Assembly (NCBI GenBank): GCA_019614645.1
Contig: JABWDB010000014.1
Coordinates: 2,232,001 to 2,296,000 of the forward strand
From: Stratiolaelaps scimitus
Lineage: Eukaryota; Arthropoda; Arachnida; Mesostigmata; Laelapidae
Reading direction: 5' to 3'
DNA: 64,000 bases
Part shown: piece by piece, positions 1 to 11,799 of the stretch
Position numbering within the stretch: position 1 is the first letter of the stretch
Layout of the letters: every line of letters begins with the position of its first letter
The notes under the pieces: model-generated
Told to the model about the DNA's origin: nothing
Databases searched by the model: none
Seen by the model: only the letters and a program-made list of their open reading frames with translations
Translations under genes and position numbers: made by a program

Positions 1-540
1 TATATATATATATATATATAGTGTAATTGCTGTGACTAGTGTCTGTGTTCACGTGTGCGTACTTCTGCCTATAGACACATGATCCTTCAGGAGATGACTT
101 TCCTGTTGGGGACAGAGGCCATAGAAGAAATATCGCAGTACGTGTACTGCTTGGTTGGGTCACAGATGCTTATCGAACTTTTATAACGTTTCGTATTGAA
201 GGTATCACTGGGCCGGGTTAGCTGGCATACGATGCCAGTGGGACAATGCATTGAGCAGATCGAGCGTGATGGCATTTTGTAGTGGACACAGGTGGCTAGC
301 AAGTGGGTCCGCATTACATATATATATATGATTCGGCCTACTGTATGGTCCGTTATATCCAGACCGGGGAATGAATGCTCCACAGCCACAGAGTCTTCCG
401 TCAGTGAAAAATGCAATCGCTACACCTTTTCCATTGATATTTATTTTTATACAATAGGGCACACATTGGTATTAGTAAGTGAACGTGTGCAACGACAAAT
501 AATGCCGGCAACACCACACCATGTTTACTAGCCGTCGAAA

Positions 541-562
541 TATATATATATATATATATATA
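541..562. repeat. (TA)11 microsatellite
   Basis: An uninterrupted TA dinucleotide tract. Confidence 0.95.
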
Positions 563-879
563 GCTCGGCCCAGGGGAATAGAGGGCGCTGGTTGCTTACA
601 TTTTAAGTAAGTTCAAATGTGTACAGATTTTTATACCACGTTGTAGCAGAATCGTTCACGACTACAGTGACACCAAAGACGTTGTCTGTACCCCAAACAC
701 CTTTGAAGCCTGCCTCCTCGATGCTGTGCCCGGATGCATAAAAAAAGTGGGTGGCATAATACTTGCGAAAGGTTCCACTGCAGCGGAACTACTGGAATAA
801 ATCAGCCCAGTTTGAGGTTAGACTTGAAATTTAAGCAGCCGACCTTCACGTTTCCCGCGGACCGAGCTATTACATATAG

Positions 880-897
880 TATATATATATATATATA
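880..897. repeat. (TA)9 microsatellite
   Basis: A TA dinucleotide tract within a slightly longer TA-rich stretch. Confidence 0.9.
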
Positions 898-2479
898 ACA
901 TATTGAAACTTTGTTGTTGCATAAAATGCATGGATATGAATCTCGTGTTCGAGTCGGTCGGAAAGCGTCAGCCGTCGCCCGGCACCATCGAGTGAAATAG
1001 TAAGAGAGCTTTTTTTTTGCCTAATCGGATATTGCTCCACTAACCCTGACACTAACACTCGTATCCTGTTGCTGAGCTGACTTTGAGAAGGTCCGCTTAC
1101 TCTCGTTAAGAGCACAGATGGGCTGAGGAGGCTGGGAAGTTCATCAGGTACAAGTGCTCACCGTGGTGTGAAGACCAAGGAAATTCTTAGGGGATTTAGA
1201 AACCGAACGCAGATAGGACCATGGGCTAAGTGCTCGTGTTTCTTCATTGTGACTTGTGTGTCAAAAAGAATATATCAAAAATATACCAAAAAAAAAGTCA
1301 AAAAATATACTATAATTTAATTACCAAACACACCATGATTGCCAGGTTCAGTTTCTTAGAACAGACATAAATCTGGAAACTGAAACATAGTTCAGTGCTG
1401 AAAATCACCGTTCCATGATTAAATGTTCGCCTCTTTAAGGAACATGCCTGAATGAAATTTATCGAAAATTGGTGAATACATTCGATGGGAAACCCTTCGC
1501 TCAACAAGACATTTTCTACTGGCGAAATCGATTCTGGAGGGGGTGGCTGGATTATTGGAGGCCATAGCGAAGATCACCTCACTTTGGGACATCTCACAAG
1601 TGAACGAGTCACTGCAATACCGCAGACTCTGAGCAAAACAAGAGACTGGACTATAGCCGCTTTTGCGGTCTACTTTCGAGCTCCGCGCACCGCAATATTC
1701 TAGCTGCAACCTACAACACTTGAAACAACATTTGCTTCTGACGAGTCTTCAGTCAGCTGGTGTCGGCAGCCTGAGAGGGACCAGATCATAAAAATAAATT
1801 TGAACGATCGAATGCCTATCTCCACGGGCAGTGCCGAATAGACTCGGTCCCGTGAGTGATGATTATACTAGCTCTGAACGGCATTTGTTTTTGAGTTATT
1901 GCGTAAAAAATGAGAATATCAATACAACTCGATATCGTGGAGGTCTTGAAAAGATTCCTGTTGCAAACAGCACGACTATGGAAAGCACTCGGAGAGTGTG
2001 ACCTCTCAATGTCAAGGATAATAAAACCACCTCTTACGGCTCGAATAATGAGCAATGCGCATCGATAGACTCAACATGCATATCCGCTCGTGATTCGTGG
2101 TTGTGTCCATGCACTAAAAAGTGCAATTCGTAGTGTAAACGTCAATTGGTTTCGAGGAGCTATTTTTCAACGAAAATAGGTATAGAAACGAAAATGGAAA
2201 CTATACTGGCGTTCTTAAGCTCCCAATGACGTTATAAATTAAAAACAACTTGTATTTAAGCTAGGTTTTCATCGACCACCCACCTGCACCATACGCTAGG
2301 TGCACATGAACACATATGAACAAGTATTTAAAAAAAATAGTATTTTCTCCACTAATCTTGCCTCCCGCTATGCTAGTCGCCTTTCGTTGCTCTCATGGAC
2401 AACTATGTATGGCTGCCAATAGTGGTAGTGTTCAGTTTTGATCGTGATGATGACGGGAAATAATGACAATCATTCGGCC

Positions 2480-4420
2480 GGCAGCTCTGGAGCTGTTGTT
2501 CTTAGGAGAGCGGAATCAGTGAGGCAGGAGGCTCGGCGATGAGCGGTGATGGTCGTTCTTGTTCTGGGTTGTAATCGTTTGTGCGTGTCTGATTACGAGT
2601 GATGTGACGCGAGGACTCCTTTTGATCTTTCTTAAGAAGACGGCGACGACGATGATGACGCTGACTGCAGCTACCACCACCACCACTACCATCATCATAA
2701 CCGCTAGTACAGCTACTTCGAGTTCCACTGGGACCGCTTTCTCCAAACAATTTCGAGCGTTCCTTTTGCATTCGTTCATCGCCGCCGTTGTCGGAGTCGT
2801 TGTCGTTTGGCCTTCCTTCCCATCGCTGGTGCCGATACTACCGTTGCTTGATGGACCACCACGCGCGGGCGAGGCGTGGCAAACGATCAACGAACTCCGT
2901 CATGTCTTGGTCCGAGTGTAGACCAGAGAGCACACGAATATCACCGACGGCCTGGAGTGCACTAGACAGGACACGTTTCGTCTGCAGGTCCAGCCGGCAG
3001 CACCGGTGGGAAGGCTCAGAGGGTTCGGAAGCGCCCACCCGAAGCGGCGTTGGCGGCGGCGGCGGCCGTGACGAAGACGTTCTAGTGGTGGTGCTGCTGG
3101 TGCTGGTGATGGCGGCGGTGGACAACCGAAGCCAGAGTCAAGTGGGGCTCGACCGGGCGACAACAAGCGCCCGTCAAAGAGTTCTATTTACTGCAGGTTA
3201 GTAGTAGTAATAGTAGTATTAGATGCCACTCGTTATAGTATTGGTCGTGCCAATGGTGGCAGTCGGCGGCCGGAGTTCGACTGGGATCTTGGTGGCAGCA
3301 CTGCGATGTATCAGACGGGTGAGTTTTGTTGCCGACACCGCGGGTGAAAGTCTACCCTTTGGCTGCGACCGCCAACCTCTATACCGCTGGCTTGCTGCCG
3401 TCGACTTCCGACTCGACGGCTTAACCAAGTCGTCCAGAATTAGTCTATCTCGTCGTCCCGCGCGGCCCATCAATGGCTCCCTGATCGTCGCCTGCGGAGC
3501 TACCTTATAGGCCAGAACAGATTGAAGGTACAAGTCATTGGCTGGCCGGCAGGTAGATAGACAACGCTATTGACGAAACGGAGAAGGCTCGTCAAGTGAG
3601 CGCGAACAGAACAATACTGACAATATCTCTACTACTACAACAGCTACTGCGGCTACCGCTGAACACAAGGCATGTCGTCGCCGTTTGTCAGGACGACTAT
3701 TATACACACAAACATACACACACACACACACACAGATCTCAAGAGATCCCTAGAGTTGCCTTTTGAAGGCTTTTCCTACATTGCTCACAGTGATCTATTT
3801 GTCCCAATACTTGCCTGTTTATATTCCTTACCAGTGGGTATAATATAGCATATGCAAGATCTCTACAAAAACTGTGATCCTCGCCCTACGAGGCCGATGC
3901 TTCATCGGCTTCCATCATAATCGCACATGAATGGGCGGCCACGTTGTTTCTACGAGACGGGTTTATAGTTTGGCGTGGCGGGAGTGACGAAGACAGGATA
4001 GAAATTTGTGTGCGAAATGATTATCCCAGGTTGATCGACACCGGCCTGCACCCGCACAATGAACGTATGACTCATTGACTTGGTGAGTGGGTGGCTCGTT
4101 CGTTGGGGGGTGAAGTAACCAGCATATATGTAGAACTATAGCGCTCATTGTCGTTCGTTGTCGAGTCATTGGGGAGGTAGTTGTTATAGTGATCGTAGTG
4201 GTAGTGGTGGTAGTGCTGGTATTGGCCGAGGCGATGCTATGCGCGAAGACACTCGATCTAGAGCGATGCCATTCAACATGCTGTTGGAGGACGGCCGGTT
4301 TCGTGGTTGGGTGCCAAACACTGGTTCCACTGCTGCTGCGTCAGCTCGTAGCGATCTGCCCGCCGCCGAGACCGTATAGCGCCTATGCTAACTCCTGCAC
4401 TGAATGAGGCTTCCACGAAT
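2480..4420. other. GC- and triplet-rich block, no assignable gene
   Basis: The block is rich in ACC, GAC, GGC, GTA and GTG triplets, for example 2640-2720, 3046-3070 and 4186-4225. Frames are open on both strands (such as 2516-2890 minus and 2788-3201 plus) because stops are rare in this composition. The translations are low-complexity runs of V, T, S, P or G. The block could be UTR or regulatory DNA. No coding signature was found. Confidence 0.5.
3716..3734. repeat. (CA)n microsatellite
   Basis: A CA tract preceded by interrupted CA repeats from about 3704. Confidence 0.9.
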
Positions 4421-4426
4421 CCGCCG

Positions 4427-4428
<2 letters not shown>

Positions 4429-4457
<29 letters not shown>
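4429..4457. repeat. (TA)14 microsatellite
   Basis: A pure TA tract at the boundary between the GC-rich block and AT-richer DNA. Confidence 0.95.
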
Positions 4458-4459
<2 letters not shown>

Positions 4460-4460
<1 letters not shown>

Positions 4461-6830
4461 AGATGACAACATCTTAACCTTTACGGAGCAGATATTTTTC
4501 TCCCATCGAGCCGACTCCATCTCTCGTTCCCCGCGCCGAGAACAACTCTGAGTCAGAACCAGAGAGCGAGAGAGAGAGAGAGACAGACGAACCGCATCTG
4601 GGACTAGCTGTCGACTTTCAGCGCTCCTTTACTGCAGTTGCTCACGATCGGCAACGGCAGCACGAACAGGATGGGAATGGCGGCGAAGGGAGTCGTTTCC
4701 ATATTATCATCACCACCATCATCATGAGCTAATGCCTTCTAACCACATTACATGCGTAGCCTTTTTCTAAATGTAGAATACCACGAAAACATAGGAAAAA
4801 TAAGATCGACGGGATCTCCCGATGACGACGACGACGATGAGGACGACGACTCATTCACCTGTGAAATATCGGCAGATCCACCCACAGAGCAGACCGCATA
4901 GAGGACATGCACAACATGCGCAGTGTGTGTCGTGCTGTGTGTGGTCATCGTCATCATAGGTAAAAGTAATGCTCTGTGGAGCTTGAGACACGTCATTTAT
5001 ATCCGAATTGTCTCCAATTTTCGTTCGCTCATACGTTTGAGCATGCTAATCTATCGTTGGCTGGTCGATGATTGAGCGATTGGGGTGTTGTGAGAACTTG
5101 CGTTGTTATATGATCGCTAGATTTGTTGATATCGTGGGTCAATAAATTCGCCTGTGCAGAGGCAAAAATCAACGGACATTTCAATGGAAGGGGGTTGAAA
5201 TCATTTTCGACACTTATCAGTTAGTGTAAGCGTAACAATGATGCTGATTCTTGTTGAACATCGAATTTAGTATAGAATCTTATTGTCGTCATTAGCATGC
5301 TGTCGATTAGTCTCGCAGTATCCTACATTGTGCTACGAAACTGAAACACTACGTCTAAACATGTGTAGCTATTCACACCAAGCGTGTATATACTAAGGGA
5401 AATATCCCTGCAGGACAGTACTGACCTCCTCTGAATCTGGGCCAGCTGTTGAAGAGCAGAGACTGTTCTAGACAATAAACGAAATATATCACCTGATCAA
5501 CAATTTCCTGTGTTCCCCTCACTTCACTGATTCGTCGCTTTTGGGTTCAGGAGCGTTCTTTTTCTTGGACCAGAGAAATGTAATGGCAGAGGTATCAAGG
5601 CGAGCCATATCGAAGCCGTAGATAAACGCATGTCGTATAGATAAGTAGTATATAATCTTTATCTAAGAACAGATACTAAATGTTTACAGCTAAAGGTATG
5701 TAAACAGTGCACTCGCACAAACACACGCGCACACGAACTCAGCCACGCGCGAACATCTCCGAACAACCGCCATATTTGTGTTACACAGATTTCATATAAC
5801 ACGAGCCGACATCGAGTTCTCCAGGTCTTCGACGTGTCCAGCCAATCGGTTCTAGATTTCCTGGCGGTTGCGTTCTGACAATCTTTAGTTGCTAATATTT
5901 TCTAAAGCTAGAGGTGAACGCTGTGAACGCCATTCGAAAGTAGGCTGAAACAGTAAAAATTAGCAATACTTAGGCCCCAAGAGCTTATTTTTAAGCATGA
6001 GCTCATTTTTTGGCTGGGAAAGTCGATTGTAGATGGCGTCTATATCATAAATAGAGAATTAGTCCCCGTTAATAGCTATATTTCAAATTACTAATTTAAT
6101 ATGATACAAATTTTCATAGGAGAATAATACATTTTAAATTAACTCGTTAGCTCGTTCAAATACGCACACTTTCCCAAGGCGTAGTTCTTTTCAATGCACT
6201 GGCCTAGGCAAATTTTTGATTGGCTTTGTGATGGAAACAATAGGATAATAGCCTTTTATGTTCAAGTTTATTTCCATCAAGTGTCGCGGCAGAGGACCTA
6301 TGCTATGGACTGCTTCGAGCATGGGGGGACCCAACTCATTCTTGGTTTTGAGGTATGCGACTACCTGTATGTCAACTGAGTTTAGTATTAGTATTATTAA
6401 GGCCAACCATTTGATTATATCTATACAAGGAGGAAGTTCACCGACTTAGAAGTTGATCTGAAGCTGCATACATCGTTCTATTAATTTAATAGTCATCAAA
6501 AGGGGACATCTCTTGGCTACTTGAAATCACTCTTGCAGTAGAGCCTAAGCAGTTCGATCAGAAAGTTACTATGAGTTTGGACAAAACTCACAAAGGTCGG
6601 TTGCACGTTAGTTTGCCACTAGGTCGGCGTCTGCGCGGGATCTAGTGGAAAAGGCATAAAAAGGCATAAACGAAAATAAACTGATATATGCAGCCAAATT
6701 CGTAACTATCCCTTTAATTAATCACTCACGTTTAGTAGGCATCGGTGTCGAGACAAGGTTTAATATTATGATTTAATATCATCTTAATCTGTACTATAAC
6801 TTTTAGCTGCACCCGATATCTATCTACTAC
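4460..6830. other. AT-richer stretch without recognisable gene
   Basis: This stretch contains a GA tract at 4561-4583 and a GAC/GAT triplet run at 4824-4850. The rest is unique-looking AT-rich sequence with only short frames. No RNA gene or transposon signature was recognised. Confidence 0.55.
4561..4583. repeat. (GA)n tract
   Basis: A GA dinucleotide run on the plus strand. Such tracts can bind GAGA-type factors in arthropods, but no promoter element was seen next to it. Confidence 0.85.
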
Positions 6831-6831
6831 A

Positions 6832-6890
6832 TATACATATATATAATAAATATATACATATATAAATAAATATATATATATATATATATT
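6832..6890. repeat. Compound TA/AATA microsatellite
   Basis: TATATACA, AATAAATA and a long TA run follow one another, forming a degenerate AT microsatellite. Confidence 0.9.
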
Positions 6891-7470
6891 ATTCGGCATG
6901 TGCACACGGAGCGGCTTTGTGCGACGTTCATATTATTATTATACTCGTTCTTTTTGTTGATTGTTCATTTTGTAGCAAGACACGAAATCTAGGGCGATCC
7001 TTATCCGTTCGTTACATCATTACTATGTCGAAAAGTAGTTCAGCCAGCCAGCGGAAACGCGGTCGAAACAATGCTCCGCGTTTGTTCCGATGCCTAACAT
7101 CGATGACATTCAAGGCCCGGCCGGTGAGATGACTCTCGCGCATTTCTGCGCAGCCTGTGGCGCCAACAAAAGGGCGAATCGAACGGGGGGTGCCCGGAAC
7201 ACCGGAAGACGTCACCAGCGTCATAGAGGTTACCGGTTGTTCCGCTGGATTCAGGCTGGAACGGCGCAGCAACGCTTATCGGGTACAACGTTGGCCCTCC
7301 GTGTGTGCACTCAAGAAATCCTGTCGGAAATGGTCGAACACACCGGTGGGCAACTCGCCTCCGTTCCCATATTGTGGATATGGCAACTGGATCGATGTTG
7401 GGTACTTATGTGGAACACAGCTGCATAGATGCAGCTAATCTGACACGAGCCTCGTAATTCGCTCGTGTAC

Positions 7471-7524
7471 ATTGTGAAATTGCAGCTCCTTTAATATACC
7501 AATAAAGCTTTCCCTTTACCTTTA
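7471..7524 (+). mobile_element. SINE-like repeat, copy 1 (3' part)
   Basis: This matches the family core attgtgaaattgcagctcct, then ttaatataccaataaagc, and ends in a CTTTACC-rich tail. The same core recurs at 8157-8226, 19015-19086 and 38250-38298, all on the plus strand. It lacks the upstream taagagaacttaagcattg segment found in copies 2 and 3, so it is a truncated or diverged member. No coding capacity. I infer a short pol III-type retroposon because copy 3 carries a B box. Confidence 0.65.
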
Positions 7525-8156
7525 TGTATAATTGTATGCAAACAATAATCGGACTCGCCCACAGGCAGGTATGTTTGTCTAAAATTGTATGATTGTCTAA
7601 ATCGCTGTCGAGTGGCGCTTTGGACGGTCGCATCCGTTTGAAGAAACCGATATATATTAACGTTTGTTTACTGGTTTTGTCTGATATGTATATACATGTT
7701 TATAAGACATAAAATACTGTTTGAAATTCAAACTAAATTGGTAATATGTCTATAAGTTCAAATCACAGAGCAAGTTGTGAAACATAGCTTAGTTGTTCTC
7801 AACGGAATACCTTGTGGCGTTGAAGGCCACGGGCGAAGGGTGGTAATGAGTTCCATATGTAACTGCGTTGATTTCTTGAAGACTTAACTACATTTCTGCG
7901 TGCATCGCGACGATTGAACTAGCAACGTCCTGGGATCACTCTTGAGGGCAAATCGAGAGAGAAATAAGTTTATGAATACGATCAATGTTGATGACAAGGG
8001 CATTCTCGTTGTTGCCAAATCTGCGGTGATATCTATTGCATTTAATTTGAGCAAATTAGACAGAAATATGTGTTAAGGCGATAATGCATTCAATCGAATA
8101 TAGGTCAGGACATATCCGAATAGAAACAACCATTTTACTTTAAGTGACATTGATGT

Positions 8157-8226
8157 TATATAAGAGAACTTAAGCATTGTAAAGATTGCAGTTCCTTCAA
8201 TAAACCAATAAGTCTTTAGCTTTAGG
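8157..8226 (+). mobile_element. SINE-like repeat, copy 2
   Basis: Begins with taagagaacttaagcattg, identical over 20 bases to copy 3 at 19021. It continues with a diverged version of the shared core (aaagattgcagttccttcaa, then taaaccaataagtcttt) and an AGCTTTAGG tail. It lies about 690 bases from copy 1. The sequence upstream is not obviously tRNA-like, so the head is lost or diverged. Confidence 0.7.
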
Positions 8227-8850
8227 TCATTGTGAATGAAATCGCGCTGGATTGTTTCCGTGATCGCGATCACAATTATCAAACATGGTGTAATTAACCC
8301 GATGGTTCGATCTGACCTGTCCGTGCTACAATCGCATGCCGTTCCTAGCTTCTCTGAATGAGGCGACTGCTACAGCGAGTTGATATTCATATTCAGAAAA
8401 CGCACAGACGTGCCACTTTGTCAATTTGAACAGCTGGATAGGCTTGTAACGATTTCATCCTTGGGATCGACTAGAGGCCTACCCTAAGAGCGATACCTAG
8501 GTATGGTAGTGATTAGTTCTAATCACGAGTTTGATTGATTAATATCCCTCCTTGTGTATTGTCACCGGGTTCGCTGAGACGATTCCCCGTCGATAGTCAG
8601 ACGAAAGAAAACTCCAGTGGGGAATAATTTGAATTTGCCGGAAGTTGCCGACATTTTTTCTATCCGTTCGTCCCTTGGTTTGTTCCCCACGCCTAGTGGT
8701 CTTGAAGTGGCTGTGCTACGGAACTCACTTGCATGGCCACTGATAGATACTGTGGTCTACTGCCACTGCCATTGTACGTTCGGTTTCCAGCTCAACGGGA
8801 TATTTCCTGGGCACGCATCGAATGCTTTGTAGCACTCGCCCAAGACAAAC
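8227..8850. other. No recognisable feature
   Basis: Unique-looking sequence with short frames only; nothing supportable. Confidence 0.5.
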
Positions 8851-8860
8851 CTACACAAAC

Positions 8861-8878
8861 ACATACACACACACACAC
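8861..8878. repeat. (CA)n microsatellite
   Basis: A CA tract within a longer interrupted CA-rich stretch from about 8850. Confidence 0.9.
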
Positions 8879-9246
8879 GCAGACACGCTGCCAATTCCTC
8901 TATCATTTCGCGCGACGCGCCGTCTTCTACGACATTATCGTGCGGGCGCACTGCGGCTATGCGCGTCTGTTGCAGCTGCCAGCCGGGCGCGCATGCATGA
9001 TGCCGGGCGCGAGCAAGCACCCAAAGTTCTTGTGGTGGCTTCTCCATGGTCGTCTTGTTATTTTGCCTTTGAGCATGGATACGGGGATTCTTGACGGGTA
9101 TGATGCTATATATTTGTGGGTGGGAGTGCGCTGAGTGGGAGCAGAAGCAGAGGGTGGTAAGCGATGCTTGCCACGATTTTAGGCGAATCACTGCCGACGA
9201 CGAATTTGGCTCTCGTTTGCGCTGCTTGCTTCGTGGAGGTTTGGGC

Positions 9247-9275
9247 GTGTGTTGTGTCTGTGTGTGTGTGTGTGG
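9247..9275. repeat. (GT)n microsatellite
   Basis: A GT tract, slightly interrupted. It makes the surrounding minus-strand frame (9106-9567) look long while encoding TH repeats. Confidence 0.9.
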
Positions 9276-9826
9276 TGTCGATGGTGTATACCGACCAACG
9301 TAGAGGCAGAGTCAGAGAATGACAGAGGGGGCGGATGACGGGCAGACAGCCAGGCAGAGAGATACCGAGGGATAGATACATGTGTGCATCTATGCATACA
9401 CATACATATGTAGGCACACGCCGAGATGGTCTTAACATCGCGCCACAGCGGACAGGCTCAAATATGCTTGCTTGCTGGCTGGCTGGTAGAAAGCGAGGCA
9501 AACAAGCAAGCAGGCGATAGCTGGCCCATGCTTGCATCATGGCAGCAGTTGCCGCGATGTCCTCCATCGCCCCAATGTGCGGACGGCATAGACGCGAAGT
9601 ATACGCTGCTATTCGACACTCGACACCGACTTCGACTGGTCGTACCTGACGAACTGACTAATGTCGCGCAGTCTGAACAGCGAATGATTTCATTTTCGCT
9701 ATACTTTTCTCCACAATTTTTTGTGTCGTCTTCATCCTTGACGGCCACGCAACGGCGCCAATAGACAACCAGCCAACCCAACATGGGAACAGGCTCATCA
9801 ATCAAAGGCTCTCGAATTAAAATAGA

Positions 9827-9876
9827 TCATCATCATCATCAGCAGCAGCAACAACAACAACAACAACAACAACAAT
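9827..9876. repeat. CAT/CAG/CAA triplet microsatellite
   Basis: Consecutive CAT, CAG and CAA triplet runs. Such a tract could encode His/Gln in a coding exon, but the flanking frames do not support one. Confidence 0.9.
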
Positions 9877-9879
9877 AAC

Positions 9880-11060
9880 TCACTTCAGTCACAGCTATCG
9901 TGAGCACAGCTAAATCAGGATGAGGAAGAACTTCGGTGGACATTGAGTGCGTACGGCCACTGCCAAGGCATTTTGGTGGTATCGGTTCAGGTGTGGAGAA
10001 GGACGCCGTGGTGCGACGATGTGTTCTTGCTTGCTGATGAATGTACGCTTATGTGCCCATAGACCGCATTTGTCTATGCCGTGGCGGTACATCGGCGGCC
10101 ATAGGCTCCGTTCGATTGGCTGGTCCTTTGCACAGGTCGGTGTCCACTGATGGAATTTCCTCCCCGGTAGCCACCGCAACTCTTCCAACCTTGCCAGCTC
10201 AGCCGTCGCAAGAGGCTACCACGACCGGGACGGAGGAACCCGTAGCAGAGAAGAGTTGGGAAACTCTGTTTCCCTGTTGCGTCTTTCTTTCGCGCTCGAA
10301 GTGCGCACTCCTAAGGTCGGTGGTGGCCGGGCCACCGTCGTCGTTGCTACAAGTGCGAGTGTATGATTAAATGAAATGTGCATGGTGACGCCTTTGGCTT
10401 CTTCTACAGCGGCCGCCGCCGCCGTCGCCGCCGGCACTGAAGTCAGACGATGAATGAACGAGTGGTACGATACGGCTGCTGCTTTGGCAAATTGCCTCAC
10501 GCTCGCGATAGATTACGCCCGTGCTGGCCGCGCCACTGACGATCTAGAAGTGGTTGCGAATTCAAGCGGGAACCGAGGCGGTGCCGCGACGGCCAGCGGT
10601 AGCGATGGCGACAAGGCTCATTGTATACAGGGTCGCCTAGCGCTGCTGCTGCTGTTGGTGGTGGACACGTTTATTTAGCGAGCTTTGGGACTATTGAAAG
10701 AAAATAGGCACACACATCCGTACAAACATACAAGTGGCACTACATACAGCTACTTAACAGGCTGCGGTGGCGATGGTGATGCCGACTAAGGCCACTGCAA
10801 CAGAAAATGTACCCAGCAGTCGACGCGGGAGCACCACCATCGTTGCCATTATGACTATAAGCCATAGAGCCATAGATTCGTCAGCAACACGAGTAGCAGT
10901 AGTGTGGTCCCTGCTGCGTCAGTCTACTTATTGGTCAGCTACCTACATCGTAGGCTGTTACCCCAGCTACTGGCGTCCGAGTTGCGGACGCGCAGCAATA
11001 AGCAGAGCGAGAGATGATAGGTGGCATTAAGACCCACCGCACACCGTCGTGTAACAGCAC
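9880..11060. other. GC-rich block, no assignable gene
   Basis: Frames on both strands stay open for 70-110 codons because of composition. The translations resemble no family I know. GCN triplet stretches occur at 10400-10440 and 10630-10665. Confidence 0.5.
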
Positions 11061-11063
11061 TAC

Positions 11064-11068
<5 letters not shown>

Positions 11069-11096
<28 letters not shown>
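11069..11096. repeat. (TA)14 microsatellite
   Basis: A pure TA tract. Confidence 0.95.
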
Positions 11097-11099
<3 letters not shown>

Positions 11100-11296
11100 G
11101 TATAGCTGAGGCCGCAGAGACTAGTAAAGCTAGCAGGGCTATAGAGGGTCTGGGCCCACTATACTATGTAGCTCTTGTCGACACAAACGAAGAGCCAAAG
11201 TGCTCGAGTCGGACAACTGACGGTCGGTCGGGCGGTCCATTCGTCTGCCCTCCTCTCCATGGACACTATATTGCACCATACACACAGTTACACCAC

Positions 11297-11314
11297 AAAC
11301 ACACACACACACAC
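11297..11314. repeat. (CA)n microsatellite
   Basis: A CA tract with shorter CA runs just upstream from 11278. Confidence 0.9.
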
Positions 11315-11624
11315 GAATCTATAGTACATGCAGTAGCAGCCGTGGACGACCCAGCAACGCTGCGCGGGCCGCACGGGTTGTGGCGGAGACGCGCGAATGG
11401 ACTGCGGACCGCGAGACAGCACCAGAAGCAGCAGCAGTTGCGGCGGCGGCGGCAGCGGTACTTGTGGTCTTCCCTGAACGACCCTAGTCACCCGCTAATT
11501 GGCGTATTAATAGCGTGTCACTCAGTGAGTAAATGAGTGGTGGTCCGATGTTTCTTGTAGCAGCAACTTAAGCAGCCACCGCAGTATAGTCAGTTCGACT
11601 ACGGTGGTTCCTAGGAGAGATAGA

Positions 11625-11653
11625 GCGAGAGAGAGAGAGAGAGAGAGAGAGAG
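11625..11653 (+). repeat. (GA)14 GAGA tract
   Basis: A long GA run, followed 120 bases later by a second one at 11771-11792. Clustered GAGA elements are known binding platforms for GAGA-factor-type proteins in arthropods. Whether that applies here is inference. Confidence 0.9.
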
Positions 11654-11770
11654 TCTGTGTGATATGAGGCTTTCACATCATACGGGATCAAACGTCGCAT
11701 AGAGTCTGTGCTTCAACCCACTTATGAGCGTTGTTAATAGAGAGGCATTAGTCATTCAGCCTCATAAAAC

Positions 11771-11792
11771 TGAGCGAGAGAGAGAGAGAGAG
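11771..11792 (+). repeat. (GA)n GAGA tract
   Basis: The second GA run of the 11.6-11.8 kb cluster. Confidence 0.9.
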
Positions 11793-11799
11793 TGAAACA

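Larger units (their letters stand above)
1..2480. other. Intergenic-type sequence without recognisable gene
   Basis: The composition is mixed and close to the window average. TA tracts occur at 1-20, 541-562 and 880-897, and a run of A-rich sequence lies near 1277-1320. Short open frames exist on both strands, but none exceeds about 110 codons and none shows a domain or motif I recognise. Nothing else with clear structure was seen. Confidence 0.6.
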
